Source of the DNA: Sipunculus nudus
Lineage: Eukaryota; Annelida; Sipuncula; Golfingiida; Sipunculidae
DNA: 64,000 nt
NCBI GenBank assembly: GCA_026874595.1
Contig: CM049312.1
Coordinates: 70,648,929-70,712,928 of the forward strand
Direction of reading: 5' to 3'
In this document: piece after piece, positions 33,990-46,861 of the stretch
Numbering within the stretch: position 1 is the first letter of the stretch
Layout of the letters: the number at the start of each line of letters is the position of its first letter
The notes under the pieces: model-generated
Database searches by the model: none
What the model was told of the DNA's origin: nothing
What the model saw: the letters and a program-made list of their open reading frames with translations, nothing else
Translations under genes and position numbers: made by a program

Positions 33990-34216
33990 TGCTTAGCACG
34001 TCATCACACATCTGGTCTTTTATCTGGTCGCATGGAAGGATTGTGTAACCCATCACGAGTATGCAGCGTTGCACCGTGATAGAACGTAGCTGACTTGTTC
34101 AGAAACGAAAGGAACCCGATTGGGTTCTTACAATCTCAATAATCAGAACATGCGTGCGTGCTCATCGACATTCATAATGATGTCTATAATTTTCACACAG
34201 GGCGCCTATTCTGTAA
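33990..34216. promoter_or_regulatory. Divergent 227-bp spacer between the two tRNA genes (representative unit)
   Basis: Present in almost every unit. It holds a conserved hairpin GAACCCgattGGGTTC (34112-34127) and TATAAT at 34185-34190, 27-32 bp before the TGA gene, a distance at which upstream TATA-like boxes assist Pol III in some animals. No matching box is seen before the AGA gene. Function is inferred from position and conservation, and conservation here also follows from homogenisation. Confidence 0.45.
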
Positions 34217-34298
34217 GCAGTCTTGGCCGAGTGGTTAAGGCTTTGGACTTGAAATCCAATGTGCTCTGCACGCGCAGGTTCGAATCCTGCAGGCTGCG
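34217..34298 (+). tRNA. tRNA-Ser-TGA: tRNA-Ser(TGA) copy 6, one substitution
   Basis: G to T at the base between D and anticodon stems (GGCTTTGGA). This position is unpaired, so folding should be kept. Confidence 0.92.
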
Positions 34299-35241
34299 CT
34301 CTTTCGTTTTGCCAGCTTTTCTCTCAATTGCAAATACGTGTTATAATACCACATCATACAACATGCAGATTAAGAAAGACTTTGTGAATGAAATCATAGC
34401 CGCAATTATTTTAAGGAGACATCTCATTTTGAGGCCCATGACCAAAACATACGACCAATAAAATACTGCGTGTCGAAATCGTCTGATGTGAACAGGGAGG
34501 AAATATAAGGCAACATGTTCATGTTTGATTGGTGGCAAAAGGTATGCGTGTTTGTTAGTCTTAAAACTGACGCTGCAATTTTTAAAAATGAAAATCTGTC
34601 ATTTCAATAAGGCCATGTGTAGTTGGATTTTCTAAAGTAAATAATATCTGGATAGTTTGAAGAAAAAAAGAAGCTAGATGCGATTCCCCATTGCATGCAC
34701 AGAACGGCACCAAGATGCTGAAGATACCACTTCTGAATGACAAATGCATAATACATGCTTGATTTTTCAAGATATCAATGAATCGCTTTTCATGCTGATT
34801 TCCAATATTTTGCTTTCGGTATGGCTTATTTTAACTACATTAAAAGAAAATTACAAAGCCGTCTAATACCGTGTTTTATTCATTCGAGCCATTACGACCC
34901 TGATAAACCTTCCAAGACAATGATTGGGCGAAAAGAATTAAAAGGAGTCTTTTACCAGAGAAATACGAGCAAACATATCCTTTTCTATTTAAAAAGTCAT
35001 CAATTTAAAAAAAAATGCGAAAACCCTCTGTTTATTTGTGCCCTGTAACTTCACCGGTTCACGAGTAGTGTCTGCGACTGTTGAGAATACCGAAAATGGA
35101 ATGACTACAGAAGAAAGTATCCTCATAGGGCGAAGATGTTAAAAATGAATAATAGATACCGATCAGCTCTTAACATGTGCGCAGAAAAATAGGAAAGCTT
35201 ATGAAATTCATTTTCTTTATCGCAATGAAAATGTAACAAAA

Positions 35242-35323
35242 CGCAGTCGGCAGGATTCGAACCTGCGCGGGCAGAGCCCAATAGATTTCTAGTCTATCGC
35301 CTTAACCACTCGGCCACGACTGC
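35242..35323 (-). tRNA. tRNA-Ser-AGA: tRNA-Ser(AGA) copy 6, consensus
   Basis: Consensus; partner TGA at 35551. Confidence 0.97.
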
Positions 35324-35550
35324 TGCTTAGCACGTCAACACACATCTGGTCTTCTATCTGGTCGCATGGAAGAATTGTGTAACCCATCACGAGTATGCAG
35401 CGTTGCACCGTGATAGAACGTAGCTGACTTGTTCAGAAACGAAAGGAACCCGATTGGGTTCTTACAATCTCAATAATCAGAATATGCGTGCGTGCTCATC
35501 GACATTCATAATTATGTCTATAATTTTCACACAGGGCGCCTATTCTGTAA

Positions 35551-35632
35551 GCAGTCTTGGCCGAGTGGTTAAGGCGTTGGACTTGAAATCCAATGTGCTC
35601 TGCACGCGCAGGTTCGAATCCTGCAGGCTGCG
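35551..35632 (+). tRNA. tRNA-Ser-TGA: tRNA-Ser(TGA) copy 7, consensus
   Basis: Consensus; the spacer before it has the AATTATGTC variant also found before 40111, 44112 and 46780. Confidence 0.97.
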
Positions 35633-36575
35633 CTCTTTCGTTTTGCCAGCTTTTCTCTCAAATGCAAATACGTGTTATAATACCACATCATACAACATGC
35701 AGATTAAGAAAGACTTTGTGAATGAAATCATAGCCGCAATTATTTTAAGGAGACATCTCATTTTGCGGCCCATGACCAAAACATACGACCAATAAAATAC
35801 TGCGTGTCGAAATCGTCTGATGTGAACAGGGAGGAAATATAAGGCAACATGTTCATGTTTGATTGGTGGCAAAAGGTATGCGTGTTTGTTAGTCTTAAAA
35901 CTGACGCTGCAATTTTTAAAAATGAAAATCTGTCATTTCAATAAGGCCATGTGTAGTTGGATTTTCTAAAGTAAATAATATCTGGATAGTTTGAAGAAAA
36001 AAAGAAGCTAGATGCGATTCCCCATTGCATGCACAGAACGGCACCAAGATGCTGAAGATACCACTTCTGAATGACAAATGCATAATACATGCTTGATTTT
36101 TCAAGATATCAATGAATCGCTTTTCATGCTGATTTCCAATATTTTGCTTTCGGTATGGCTTATTTTAACTACATTAAAAGAAAATTACAAAGCCGTCTAA
36201 TACCGTGTTTTATTCATTCGAGCCATTACGACCCTGATAAACCTTCCAATACAATGATTGGGCGAAAAGAATTAAAATGAGTCTTTTACCAGAGAAATAC
36301 GAGCAAACATATCCTTTTCTATTTAAAAAGTCATCAATTTAAAAAAAAATGCGAAAACCCCCTGTTTATTTGTGCCTTGTAACTTCACCGGTGCACGAGT
36401 AGTGTCTGCGACTGTTGAGAATACCGAAAATGGAATGACTACAGAAGAAAGTATCCTCATAGGGCGAAGATGTTAAAAATGAATAAAAGATACCGATCAG
36501 CTCTTAACATGTGCGCAGAAAAATAGGAAAGCTTATGAAATTCATTTTCCTTATCGCAATGAAAATGTAACAAAA

Positions 36576-36657
36576 CGCAGTCGGCAGGATTCGAACCTGC
36601 GCGGGCAGAGCCCAATAGATTTCTAGTCTATCGCCTTAACCACTCGGCCACGACTGC
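36576..36657 (-). tRNA. tRNA-Ser-AGA: tRNA-Ser(AGA) copy 7, consensus
   Basis: Consensus; partner TGA at 36885. Confidence 0.97.
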
Positions 36658-36884
36658 TGCTTAGCACGTCATCACACATCTGGTCTTTTATCTGGTCGCA
36701 TGGAAGGATTGTGTAACCCATCACGAGTATGCAGCGTTGCACCGTGATAGAACGTAGCTGACTTGTTCAGAAACGAAAGGAACCCGATTGGGTTCTTACA
36801 ATCTCAATAATCAGAACATGCGTGCGTGCTCATCGACATTCATAATGATGTCTATAATTTTCACACAGGGCGCCTATTCTGTAA

Positions 36885-36966
36885 GCAGTCTTGGCCGAGT
36901 GGTTAAGGCGTTGGACTTGAAATCCAATGTGCTCTGCACGCGCAGGTTCGAATCCTGCAGGCTGCG
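36885..36966 (+). tRNA. tRNA-Ser-TGA: tRNA-Ser(TGA) copy 8, consensus
   Basis: Consensus; exactly 1334 bp after copy 7. Confidence 0.97.
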
Positions 36967-37909
36967 CTCTTTCGTTTTGCCAGCTTTTCTCTCAATTGCG
37001 AATACGTGTTATAATACCACATCATACAACATGCAGATTAAGAAAGACTTTGTGAATGAAATCATAGCCGCAATTATTTTAAGGAGACATCTCATTTTGC
37101 GGCCCATGACCAAAACATACGACCAATAAAATACTGCGTGTCGAAATCGTCTGATGTGAACAGGGAGGAAATATAAGGCAACATGTTCATGTTTGATTGG
37201 TGGCAAAAGGTATGCGTGTTTGTTAGTCTTAAAACTGACGCTGCAATTTTTAAAAATGAAAATCTGTCATTTCAATAAGGCCATGTGTAGTTTGATTTTC
37301 TAAAGTAAATAATATCTGGATAGTTTGAAGAAAAAAAGAAGCTAGATGCGATTCCCCATTGCATGCACAGAACGGCACCAAGATGCTGAAGATACCACTT
37401 CTGAATGACAAATGCATAATACATGCTTGATTTTTCAAGATATCAATGAATCGCTTTTCATGCTGATTTCCAATATTTTGCTTTCGGTATGGCTTATTTT
37501 AACTACATTAAAAGAAAATTACAAAGCCGTCTAATACCGTGTTTTATTCATTCGAGCCATTACGACCCTGATAAACCTTCCAATACAATGATTGGGCGAA
37601 AAGAATTAAAATGAGTCTTTTACCAGAGAAATACGAGCAAACATATCCTTTTCTATTTAAAAAGTCATCAATTTAAAAAAAAATGCGAAAACCCCCTGTT
37701 TATTTGTGCCTTGTAACTTCACCGGTGCACGAGTAGTGTCTGCGACTGTTGAGAATACCGAAAATGGAATGACTACAGAAGAAAGTATCCTCATAGGGCG
37801 AAGATGTTAAAAATGAATAAAAGATACCGATCAGCTCTTAACATGTGCGCAGAAAAATAGGAAAGCTTATGAAATTCATTTTCCTTATCGCAATGAAAAT
37901 GTAACAAAA

Positions 37910-37991
37910 CGCAGTCGGCAGGATTCGAACCTGCGCGGGCAGAGCCCAATAGATTTCTAGTCTATCGCCTTAACCACTCGGCCACGACTGC
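37910..37991 (-). tRNA. tRNA-Ser-AGA: tRNA-Ser(AGA) copy 8, consensus
   Basis: Consensus; partner TGA at 38219. Confidence 0.97.
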
Positions 37992-38218
37992 TGCTTAGCA
38001 CGTCATCACACATCTGGTCTTTTATCTGGTCGCATGGAAGGATTGTGTAACCCATCACGAGTATGCAGCGTTGCACCGTGATAGAACGTAGCTGACTTGT
38101 TCAGAAACGAAAGGAACCCGATTGGGTTCTTACAATCTCAATAATCAGAACATGCGTGCGTGCTCATCGACATTCATAATGATGTCTATAATTTTCACAC
38201 AGGGCGCCTATTCTGTAA

Positions 38219-38300
38219 GCAGTCTTGGCCGAGTGGTTAAGGCGTTGGACTTGAAATCCAATGTGCTCTGCACGCGCAGGTTCGAATCCTGCAGGCTGCG
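38219..38300 (+). tRNA. tRNA-Ser-TGA: tRNA-Ser(TGA) copy 9, consensus, in a short unit
   Basis: Consensus gene in a truncated 559-bp unit. Near 38671 the sequence jumps from the AAAAAAAG tract after TTTGAAG to AAAGGAACCCG of the next promoter spacer, so the following AGA gene is lost. Confidence 0.97.
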
Positions 38301-38777
38301 CTCTTTCGTTTTGCCAGCTTTTCTCTCAATTGCAAATACGTGTTATAATACCACATCATACAACATGCAAATTAAGAAAGCCTTTGTGAATGAAATCATA
38401 GCCGCAATTATTTTAAGGAGACATCTCATTTTGCGGCCCATGACCAAAACAAACGACCAATAAAATACTGCGTGTCGAAATCGTCTGATGTGAACAGGGA
38501 GGAAATATAAGGCAACATGTTCATGTTTGATTGGTGGCAAAAGGTATGCGTGTTTGTTAGTCTTAAAACTGACGCTGCAATTTTTAAAAATGAAAATCTG
38601 TCATTTCCATAAGGCCATGTGTAGTTGGATTTTCTAAAGTAATTAATATCCGGATAGTTTGAAGAAAAAAAGGAACCCGATTGGGTTCTTACAATCTCAA
38701 TAATCAGAACATGCGTGCGTGCTCATCGACATTCATAATGATGTCTATAATTTTCACACAGGGCGCCTATTCTGTAA

Positions 38778-38859
38778 GCAGTCTTGGCCGAGTGGTTAAG
38801 GCGTTGGACTTGAAATCCAATGTGCTCTGCACGCGCAGGTTCGAATCCTGCAGGCTGCG
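38778..38859 (+). tRNA. tRNA-Ser-TGA: tRNA-Ser(TGA) copy 10, consensus, no AGA partner
   Basis: Consensus. Upstream sequence is kept only back to GGAACCCG, so the hairpin and TATA-like box remain but the AGA gene is absent. Confidence 0.97.
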
Positions 38860-39801
38860 CTCTTTCGTTTTGCCAGCTTTTCTCTCAATTGCAAATACGT
38901 GTTATAATACCACATCATACAACATGCAAATTAAGAAAGCCTTTGTGAATGAAATCATAGCCGCAATTATTTTAAGGAGACATCTCATTTTGCGGCCCAT
39001 GACCAAAACAAACGACCAATAAAATACTGCGTGTCGAAATCGTCTGATGTGAACAGGGAGGAAATATAAGGCAACATGTTCATGTTTGATTGGTGGCAAA
39101 AGGTATGCGTGTTTGTTAGTCTTAAAACTGACGCTGCAATTTTTAAAAATGAAAATCTGTCATTTCCATAAGGCCATGTGTAGTTGGATTTTCTAAAGTA
39201 ATTAATATCCGGATAGTTTGAAGAAAAAAAGAAGCTAGATGCGATTCCCCATTGCATGCATAGAACGGCACCAAGATGCTGAAGATACCACTTCTGAATG
39301 ACAAATGCATAATACATGCTTGATTTTTCAAGATAACAATGAATCGCTTTTCATGCTGATTTCCAATATTTTGCTTTCGGTATGGCTTATTTTAACTACA
39401 TTAAAAGAAAATTACAAAGCCGTCTAATACCGTGTTTTATTCATACGAGCCATTACGACCCTGATAAACCTACCAATACAATGATTGGGCGAAAAGAATT
39501 AAAATGAGTCTTTTACCAGAGAAATACGAGCAAACATATCCTTTTCTATTTAAAAAGTCATCAATTTTAAAAAAATGCGAAAACCCTCTGTTTATTTGTG
39601 CCCTGTAACTTCACCGGTGCACGAGTAGTGTCTGCGACTGTTGAGAATACCGAAAATGGAATGACTACAGAAGAAAGTATCCTCATAGGGCGAAGATGTT
39701 AAAAATGAATAATAGATACCGATCAGCTCTTAACATGTGCGCAGAAAAATAGGAAAGCTTATGAAATTCATTTTCCTTATCGCAATGAAAATGTAACAAA
39801 A

Positions 39802-39883
39802 CGCAGTCGGCAGGATTCGAACCTGCGCGGGCAGAGCCCAATAGATTTCTAGTCTATCGCCTTAACCACTCGGCCACGACTGC
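39802..39883 (-). tRNA. tRNA-Ser-AGA: tRNA-Ser(AGA) copy 9, consensus
   Basis: Consensus; partner TGA at 40111. Confidence 0.97.
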
Positions 39884-40110
39884 TGCTTAGCACGTCAACA
39901 CCCATCTGGTCTTCTATCTGGTCGCATGGAAGGATTGTGTAACCCATCACGAGTATGCAGCGTTGCACCGTGATAGAACGTAGCTGACTTGTTCAGAAAC
40001 GAAAGGAACCCGATTGGGTTCTTACAATCTCAATAATCAGAACATGCGTGCGTGCTCATCGACATTCATAATTATGTCTATAATTTTCACACAGGGCGCC
40101 TATTCTGTAA

Positions 40111-40192
40111 GCAGTCTTGGCCGAGTGGTTAAGGCGTTGGACTTGAAATCCAATGTGCTCTGCACGCGCAGGTTCGAATCCTGCAGGCTGCG
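40111..40192 (+). tRNA. tRNA-Ser-TGA: tRNA-Ser(TGA) copy 11, consensus
   Basis: Consensus; second unit type of the 4001-bp block. Confidence 0.97.
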
Positions 40193-41135
40193 CTCTTTCG
40201 TTTTGCCAGCTTTTCTCTCAATTGCAAATACGTGTTATAATACCACATCATACAACATGCAGATTAAGAAAGACTTTGTGAATGAAATCATAGCCGCAAT
40301 TATTTTAAGGAGACATCTCATTTTGCGGCCCATGACCAAAACATACGACCAATAAAATACTGCGTGTCGAAATCGTCTGATGTGAACAGGGAGGAAATAT
40401 AAGGCAACATGTTCATGTTTGATCGGTGGCAAAAGGTATGCGTGTTTGTTAGTCTTAAAACTGACGCTGCAATTTTTAAAAATGAAAATCTGTCATTTCA
40501 ATAAGGCCATGTGTAGTTTGATTTTCTAAAGTAAATAATATCTGGATAGTTTGAAGAAAAAAAGAAGCTAGATGCGATTCCCCATTGCATGCACAGAACG
40601 GCACCAAGATGCTGAAGATACCACTTCTGAATGACAAATGCATAATACATGCTTGATTTTTCAAGATATCAATGAATCGCTTTTCATGCTGATTTCCAAT
40701 ATTTTGCTTTCGGTATGGCTTATTTTAACTACATTAAAAGAAAATTACAAAGCCGTCTAATACCGTGTTTTATTCATTCGAGCCATTACGACCCTGATAA
40801 ACCTTCCAATACAATGATTGGGCGAAAAGAATTAAAATGAGTCTTTTACCAGAGAAATACGAGCAAACATATCCTTTTCTATTCAAAAAGTCATCAATTT
40901 AAAAAAAAATGCGAAAACCCCCTGTTTATTTGTGCCTTGTAACTTCACCGGTGCACGAGTAGTGTCTGCGACTGTTGAGAATACCGAAAATGGAATGACT
41001 ACAGAAGAAAGTATCCTCATAGGGCGAAGATGTTAAAAATGAATAAAAGATACCGATCAGCTCTTAACATGTGCGCAGAAAAATAGGAAAGCTTATGAAA
41101 TTCATTTTCCTTATCGCAATGAAAATGTAACAAAA

Positions 41136-41217
41136 CGCAGTCGGCAGGATTCGAACCTGCGCGGGCAGAGCCCAATAGATTTCTAGTCTATCGCCTTAAC
41201 CACTCGGCCACGACTGC
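41136..41217 (-). tRNA. tRNA-Ser-AGA: tRNA-Ser(AGA) copy 10, consensus
   Basis: Consensus; partner TGA at 41445. Confidence 0.97.
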
Positions 41218-41444
41218 TGCTTAGCACGTCATCACACATCTGGTCTTTTATCTGGTCGCATGGAAGGATTGTGTAACCCATCACGAGTATGCAGCGTTGC
41301 ACCGTGATAGAACGTAGCTGACTTGTTCAGAAACGAAAGGAACCCGATTGGGTTCTTACAATCTCAATAATCAGAACATGCGTGCGTGCTCATCGACATT
41401 CATAATGATGTCTATAATTTTCACACAGGGCGCCTATTCTGTAA

Positions 41445-41526
41445 GCAGTCTTGGCCGAGTGGTTAAGGCGTTGGACTTGAAATCCAATGTGCTCTGCACG
41501 CGCAGGTTCGAATCCTGCAGGCTGCG
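41445..41526 (+). tRNA. tRNA-Ser-TGA: tRNA-Ser(TGA) copy 12, consensus
   Basis: Consensus; third unit type of the block. Confidence 0.97.
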
Positions 41527-42469
41527 CTCTTTCGTTTTGCCAGCTTTTCTCTCAATTGCAAATACGTGTTATAATACCACATCATACAACATGCAGATTA
41601 AGAAAGACTTTGTGAATGAAATCATAGCCGCAATTATTTTAAGGAGACATCTCATTTTGCGGCCCATGACCAAAACATACGACCAATAAAATACTGCGTG
41701 TCGAAATCGTCTGATGTGAACAGGGAGGAAATATAAGGCAACATGTTCATGTTTGATTGGTGGCAAAAGGTATGCGTGTTTGTTAGTCTTAAAACTGACG
41801 CTGCAATTTTTAAAAATGAAAATCTGTCATTTCAATAAGGCCATGTGTAGTTTGATTTTCTAAAGTAAATAATATCTGGATAGTTTGAAGAAAAAAAGAA
41901 GCTAGATGCGATTCCCCATTGCATGCACAGAACGGCACCAAGATGCTGAAGATACCACTTCTGAATGACAAATGCATAATACATGCTTGATTTTTCAAGA
42001 TATCAATGAATCGCTTTTCATGCTGATTTCCAATATTTTGCTTTCGGTATGGCTTATTTTAACTACATTAAAAGAAAATTACAAAGCCGTCTAATACCGT
42101 GTTTTATTCATTCGAGCCATTACGACCCTGATAAACCTTCCAATACAATGATTGGGCGAAAAGAATTAAAATGAGTCTTTTACCAGAGAAATACGAGCAA
42201 ACATATCCTTTTCTATTTAAAAAGTCATCAATTTAAAAAAAAATGCGAAAACCCCCTGTTTATTTGTGCCTTGTAACTTCACCGGTGCACGAGTAGTGTC
42301 TGCGACTGTTGAGAATACCGAAAATGGAATGACTACAGAAGAAAGTATCCTCATAGGGCGAAGATGTTAAAAATGAATAAAAGATACCGATCAGCTCTTA
42401 ACATGTGCGCAGAAAAATAGGAAAGCTTATGAAATTCATTTTCCTTATCGCAATGAAAATGTAACAAAA

Positions 42470-42551
42470 CGCAGTCGGCAGGATTCGAACCTGCGCGGGC
42501 AGAGCCCAATAGATTTCTAGTCTATCGCCTTAACCACTCGGCCACGACTGC
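42470..42551 (-). tRNA. tRNA-Ser-AGA: tRNA-Ser(AGA) copy 11, consensus
   Basis: Consensus; partner TGA at 42779. Confidence 0.97.
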
Positions 42552-42778
42552 TGCTTAGCACGTCATCACACATCTGGTCTTTTATCTGGTCGCATGGAAG
42601 GATTGTGTAACCCATCACGAGTATGCAGCGTTGCACCGTGATAGAACGTAGCTGACTTGTTCAGAAACGAAAGGAACCCGATTGGGTTCTTACAATCTCA
42701 ATAATCAGAACATGCGTGCGTGCTCATCGACATTCATAATGATGTCTATAATTTTCACACAGGGCGCCTATTCTGTAA

Positions 42779-42860
42779 GCAGTCTTGGCCGAGTGGTTAA
42801 GGCGTTGGACTTGAAATCCAATGTGCTCTGCACGCGCAGGTTCGAATCCTGCAGGCTGCG
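42779..42860 (+). tRNA. tRNA-Ser-TGA: tRNA-Ser(TGA) copy 13, consensus
   Basis: Consensus; first unit of the second 4001-bp block. Confidence 0.97.
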
Positions 42861-43802
42861 CTCTTTCGTTTTGCCAGCTTTTCTCTCAATTGCAAATACG
42901 TGTTATAATACCACATCATACAACATGCAAATTAAGAAAGCCTTTGTGAATGAAATCATAGCCGCAATTATTTTAAGGAGACATCTCATTTTGCGGCCCA
43001 TGACCAAAACAAACGACCAATAAAATACTGCGTGTCGAAATCGTCTGATGTGAACAGGGAGGAAATATAAGGCAACATGTTCATGTTTGATTGGTGGCAA
43101 AAGGTATGCGTGTTTGTTAGTCTTAAAACTGACGCTGCAATTTTTAAAAATGAAAATCTGTCATTTCCATAAGGCCATGTGTAGTTGGATTTTCTAAAGT
43201 AATTAATATCCGGATAGTTTGAAGAAAAAAAGAAGCTAGATGCGATTCCCCATTGCATGCATAGAACGGCACCAAGATGCTGAAGATACCACTTCTGAAT
43301 GACAAATGCATAATACATGCTTGATTTTTCAAGATAACAATGAATCGCTTTTCATGCTGATTTCCAATATTTTGCTTTCGGTATGGCTTATTTTAACTAC
43401 ATTAAAAGAAAATTACAAAGCCGTCTAATACCGTGTTTTATTCATACGAGCCATTACGACCCTGATAAACCTACCAATACAATGATTGGGCGAAAAGAAT
43501 TAAAATGAGTCTTTTACCAGAGAAATACGAGCAAACATATCCTTTTCTATTTAAAAAGTCATCAATTTTAAAAAAATGCGAAAACCCTCTGTTTATTTGT
43601 GCCCTGTAACTTCACCGGTGCACGAGTAGTGTCTGCGACTGTTGAGAATACCGAAAATGGAATGACTACAGAAGAAAGTATCCTCATAGGGCGAAGATGT
43701 TAAAAATGAATAATAGATACCGATCAGCTCTTAACATGTGCGCATAAAAATAGGAAAGCTTATGAAATTCATTTTCCTTATCGCAATGAAAATGTAACAA
43801 AA

Positions 43803-43884
43803 CGCAGTCGGCAGGATTCGAACCTGCGCGGGCAGAGCCCAATAGATTTCTAGTCTATCGCCTTAACCACTCGGCCACGACTGC
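43803..43884 (-). tRNA. tRNA-Ser-AGA: tRNA-Ser(AGA) copy 12, consensus
   Basis: Consensus; partner TGA at 44112. Confidence 0.97.
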
Positions 43885-44111
43885 TGCTTAGCACGTCAAC
43901 ACCCATCTGGTCTTCTATCTGGTCGCATGGAAGGATTGTGTAACCCATCACGAGTATGCAGCGTTGCACCGTGATAGAACGTAGCTGACTTGTTCAGAAA
44001 CGAAAGGAACCCGATTGGGTTCTTACAATCTCAATAATCAGAACATGCGTGCGTGCTCATCGACATTCATAATTATGTCTATAATTTTCACACAGGGCGC
44101 CTATTCTGTAA

Positions 44112-44193
44112 GCAGTCTTGGCCGAGTGGTTAAGGCGTTGGACTTGAAATCCAATGTGCTCTGCACGCGCAGGTTCGAATCCTGCAGGCTGCG
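44112..44193 (+). tRNA. tRNA-Ser-TGA: tRNA-Ser(TGA) copy 14, consensus
   Basis: Consensus; 4001 bp after its counterpart at 40111. Confidence 0.97.
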
Positions 44194-45136
44194 CTCTTTC
44201 GTTTTGCCAGCTTTTCTCTCAATTGCAAATACGTGTTATAATACCACATCATACAACATGCAGATTAAGAAAGACTTTGTGAATGAAATCATAGCCGCAA
44301 TTATTTTAAGGAGACATCTCATTTTGCGGCCCATGACCAAAACATACGACCAATAAAATACTGCGTGTCGAAATCGTCTGATGTGAACAGGGAGGAAATA
44401 TAAGGCAACATGTTCATGTTTGATCGGTGGCAAAAGGTATGCGTGTTTGTTAGTCTTAAAACTGACGCTGCAATTTTTAAAAATGAAAATCTGTCATTTC
44501 AATAAGGCCATGTGTAGTTTGATTTTCTAAAGTAAATAATATCTGGATAGTTTGAAGAAAAAAAGAAGCTAGATGCGATTCCCCATTGCATGCACAGAAC
44601 GGCACCAAGATGCTGAAGATACCACTTCTGAATGACAAATGCATAATACATGCTTGATTTTTCAAGATATCAATGAATCGCTTTTCATGCTGATTTCCAA
44701 TATTTTGCTTTCGGTATGGCTTATTTTAACTACATTAAAAGAAAATTACAAAGCCGTCTAATACCGTGTTTTATTCATTCGAGCCATTACGACCCTGATA
44801 AACCTTCCAATACAATGATTGGGCGAAAAGAATTAAAATGAGTCTTTTACCAGAGAAATACGAGCAAACATATCCTTTTCTATTCAAAAAGTCATCAATT
44901 TAAAAAAAAATGCGAAAACCCCCTGTTTATTTGTGCCTTGTAACTTCACCGGTGCACGAGTAGTGTCTGCGACTGTTGAGAATACCGAAAATGGAATGAC
45001 TACAGAAGAAAGTATCCTCATAGGGCGAAGATGTTAAAAATGAATAAAAGATACCGATCAGCTCTTAACATGTGCGCAGAAAAATAGGAAAGCTTATGAA
45101 ATTCATTTTCCTTATCGCAATGAAAATGTAACAAAA

Positions 45137-45218
45137 CGCAGTCGGCAGGATTCGAACCTGCGCGGGCAGAGCCCAATAGATTTCTAGTCTATCGCCTTAA
45201 CCACTCGGCCACGACTGC
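45137..45218 (-). tRNA. tRNA-Ser-AGA: tRNA-Ser(AGA) copy 13, consensus
   Basis: Consensus; partner TGA at 45446. Confidence 0.97.
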
Positions 45219-45445
45219 TGCTTAGCACGTCATCACACATCTGGTCTTTTATCTGGTCGCATGGAAGGATTGTGTAACCCATCACGAGTATGCAGCGTTG
45301 CACCGTGATAGAACGTAGCTGACTTGTTCAGAAACGAAAGGAACCCGATTGGGTTCTTACAATCTCAATAATCAGAACATGCGTGCGTGCTCATCGACAT
45401 TCATAATGATGTCTATAATTTTCACACAGGGCGCCTATTCTGTAA

Positions 45446-45527
45446 GCAGTCTTGGCCGAGTGGTTAAGGCGTTGGACTTGAAATCCAATGTGCTCTGCAC
45501 GCGCAGGTTCGAATCCTGCAGGCTGCG
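45446..45527 (+). tRNA. tRNA-Ser-TGA: tRNA-Ser(TGA) copy 15, consensus
   Basis: Consensus; 4001 bp after 41445. Confidence 0.97.
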
Positions 45528-46470
45528 CTCTTTCGTTTTGCCAGCTTTTCTCTCAATTGCAAATACGTGTTATAATACCACATCATACAACATGCAGATT
45601 AAGAAAGACTTTGTGAATGAAATCATAGCCGCAATTATTTTAAGGAGACATCTCATTTTGCGGCCCATGACCAAAACATACGACCAATAAAATACTGCGT
45701 GTCGAAATCGTCTGATGTGAACAGGGAGGAAATATAAGGCAACATGTTCATGTTTGATTGGTGGCAAAAGGTATGCGTGTTTGTTAGTCTTAAAACTGAC
45801 GCTGCAATTTTTAAAAATGAAAATCTGTCATTTCAATAAGGCCATGTGTAGTTTGATTTTCTAAAGTAAATAATATCTGGATAGTTTGAAGAAAAAAAGA
45901 AGCTAGATGCGATTCCCCATTGCATGCACAGAACGGCACCAAGATGCTGAAGATACCACTTCTGAATGACAAATGCATAATACATGCTTGATTTTTCAAG
46001 ATATCAATGAATCGCTTTTCATGCTGATTTCCAATATTTTGCTTTCGGTATGGCTTATTTTAACTACATTAAAAGAAAATTACAAAGCCGTCTAATACCG
46101 TGTTTTATTCATTCGAGCCATTACGACCCTGATAAACCTTCCAATACAATGATTGGGCGAAAAGAATTAAAATGAGTCTTTTACCAGAGAAATACGAGCA
46201 AACATATCCTTTTCTATTTAAAAAGTCATCAATTTAAAAAAAAATGCGAAAACCCCCTGTTTATTTGTGCCTTGTAACTTCACCGGTGCACGAGTAGTGT
46301 CTGCGACTGTTGAGAATACCGAAAATGGAATGACTACAGAAGAAAGTATCCTCATAGGGCGAAGATGTTAAAAATGAATAAAAGATACCGATCAGCTCTT
46401 AACATGTGCGCAGAAAAATAGGAAAGCTTATGAAATTCATTTTCCTTATCGCAATGAAAATGTAACAAAA

Positions 46471-46552
46471 CGCAGTCGGCAGGATTCGAACCTGCGCGGG
46501 CAGAGCCCAATAGATTTCTAGTCTATCGCCTTAACCACTCGGCCACGACTGC
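46471..46552 (-). tRNA. tRNA-Ser-AGA: tRNA-Ser(AGA) copy 14, consensus
   Basis: Consensus; partner TGA at 46780. Confidence 0.97.
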
Positions 46553-46779
46553 TGCTTAGCACGTCATCACACATCTGGTCTTTTATCTGGTCGCATGGAA
46601 GGATTGTGTAACCCATCACGAGTATGCAGCGTTGCACCGTGATAGAACGTAGCTGACTTGTTCAGAAACGAAAGGAACCCGATTGGGTTCTTACAATCTC
46701 AATAATCAGAACATGCGTGCGTGCTCATCGACATTCATAATTATGTCTATAATTTTCACACAGGGCGCCTATTCTGTAA

Positions 46780-46861
46780 GCAGTCTTGGCCGAGTGGTTA
46801 AGGCGTTGGACTTGAAATCCAATGTGCTCTGCACGCGCAGGTTCGAATCCTGCAGGCTGCG
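46780..46861 (+). tRNA. tRNA-Ser-TGA: tRNA-Ser(TGA) copy 16, consensus
   Basis: Consensus; its unit is again of the 40111/44112 type, with one private change (ATTTGAACTAC near 47391). Confidence 0.97.

Larger units (their letters stand above)
38778..46779. repeat. Higher-order duplication: three-unit block of 4001 bp in two copies
   Basis: 38778-42778 and 42779-46779 have the same order of unit variants. Shared diagnostic changes: CATTTCCATAAGG and AATTAATATCCGG in the first unit, AATTATGTC and GATCGGTGG and ATTCAAAAAGTC in the second. One of the few differences is CGCATAAAAA (43741) versus CGCAGAAAAA (39741 region). A further pair of the same second and third unit types follows at 46780 and 48114. 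Confidence 0.88.
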
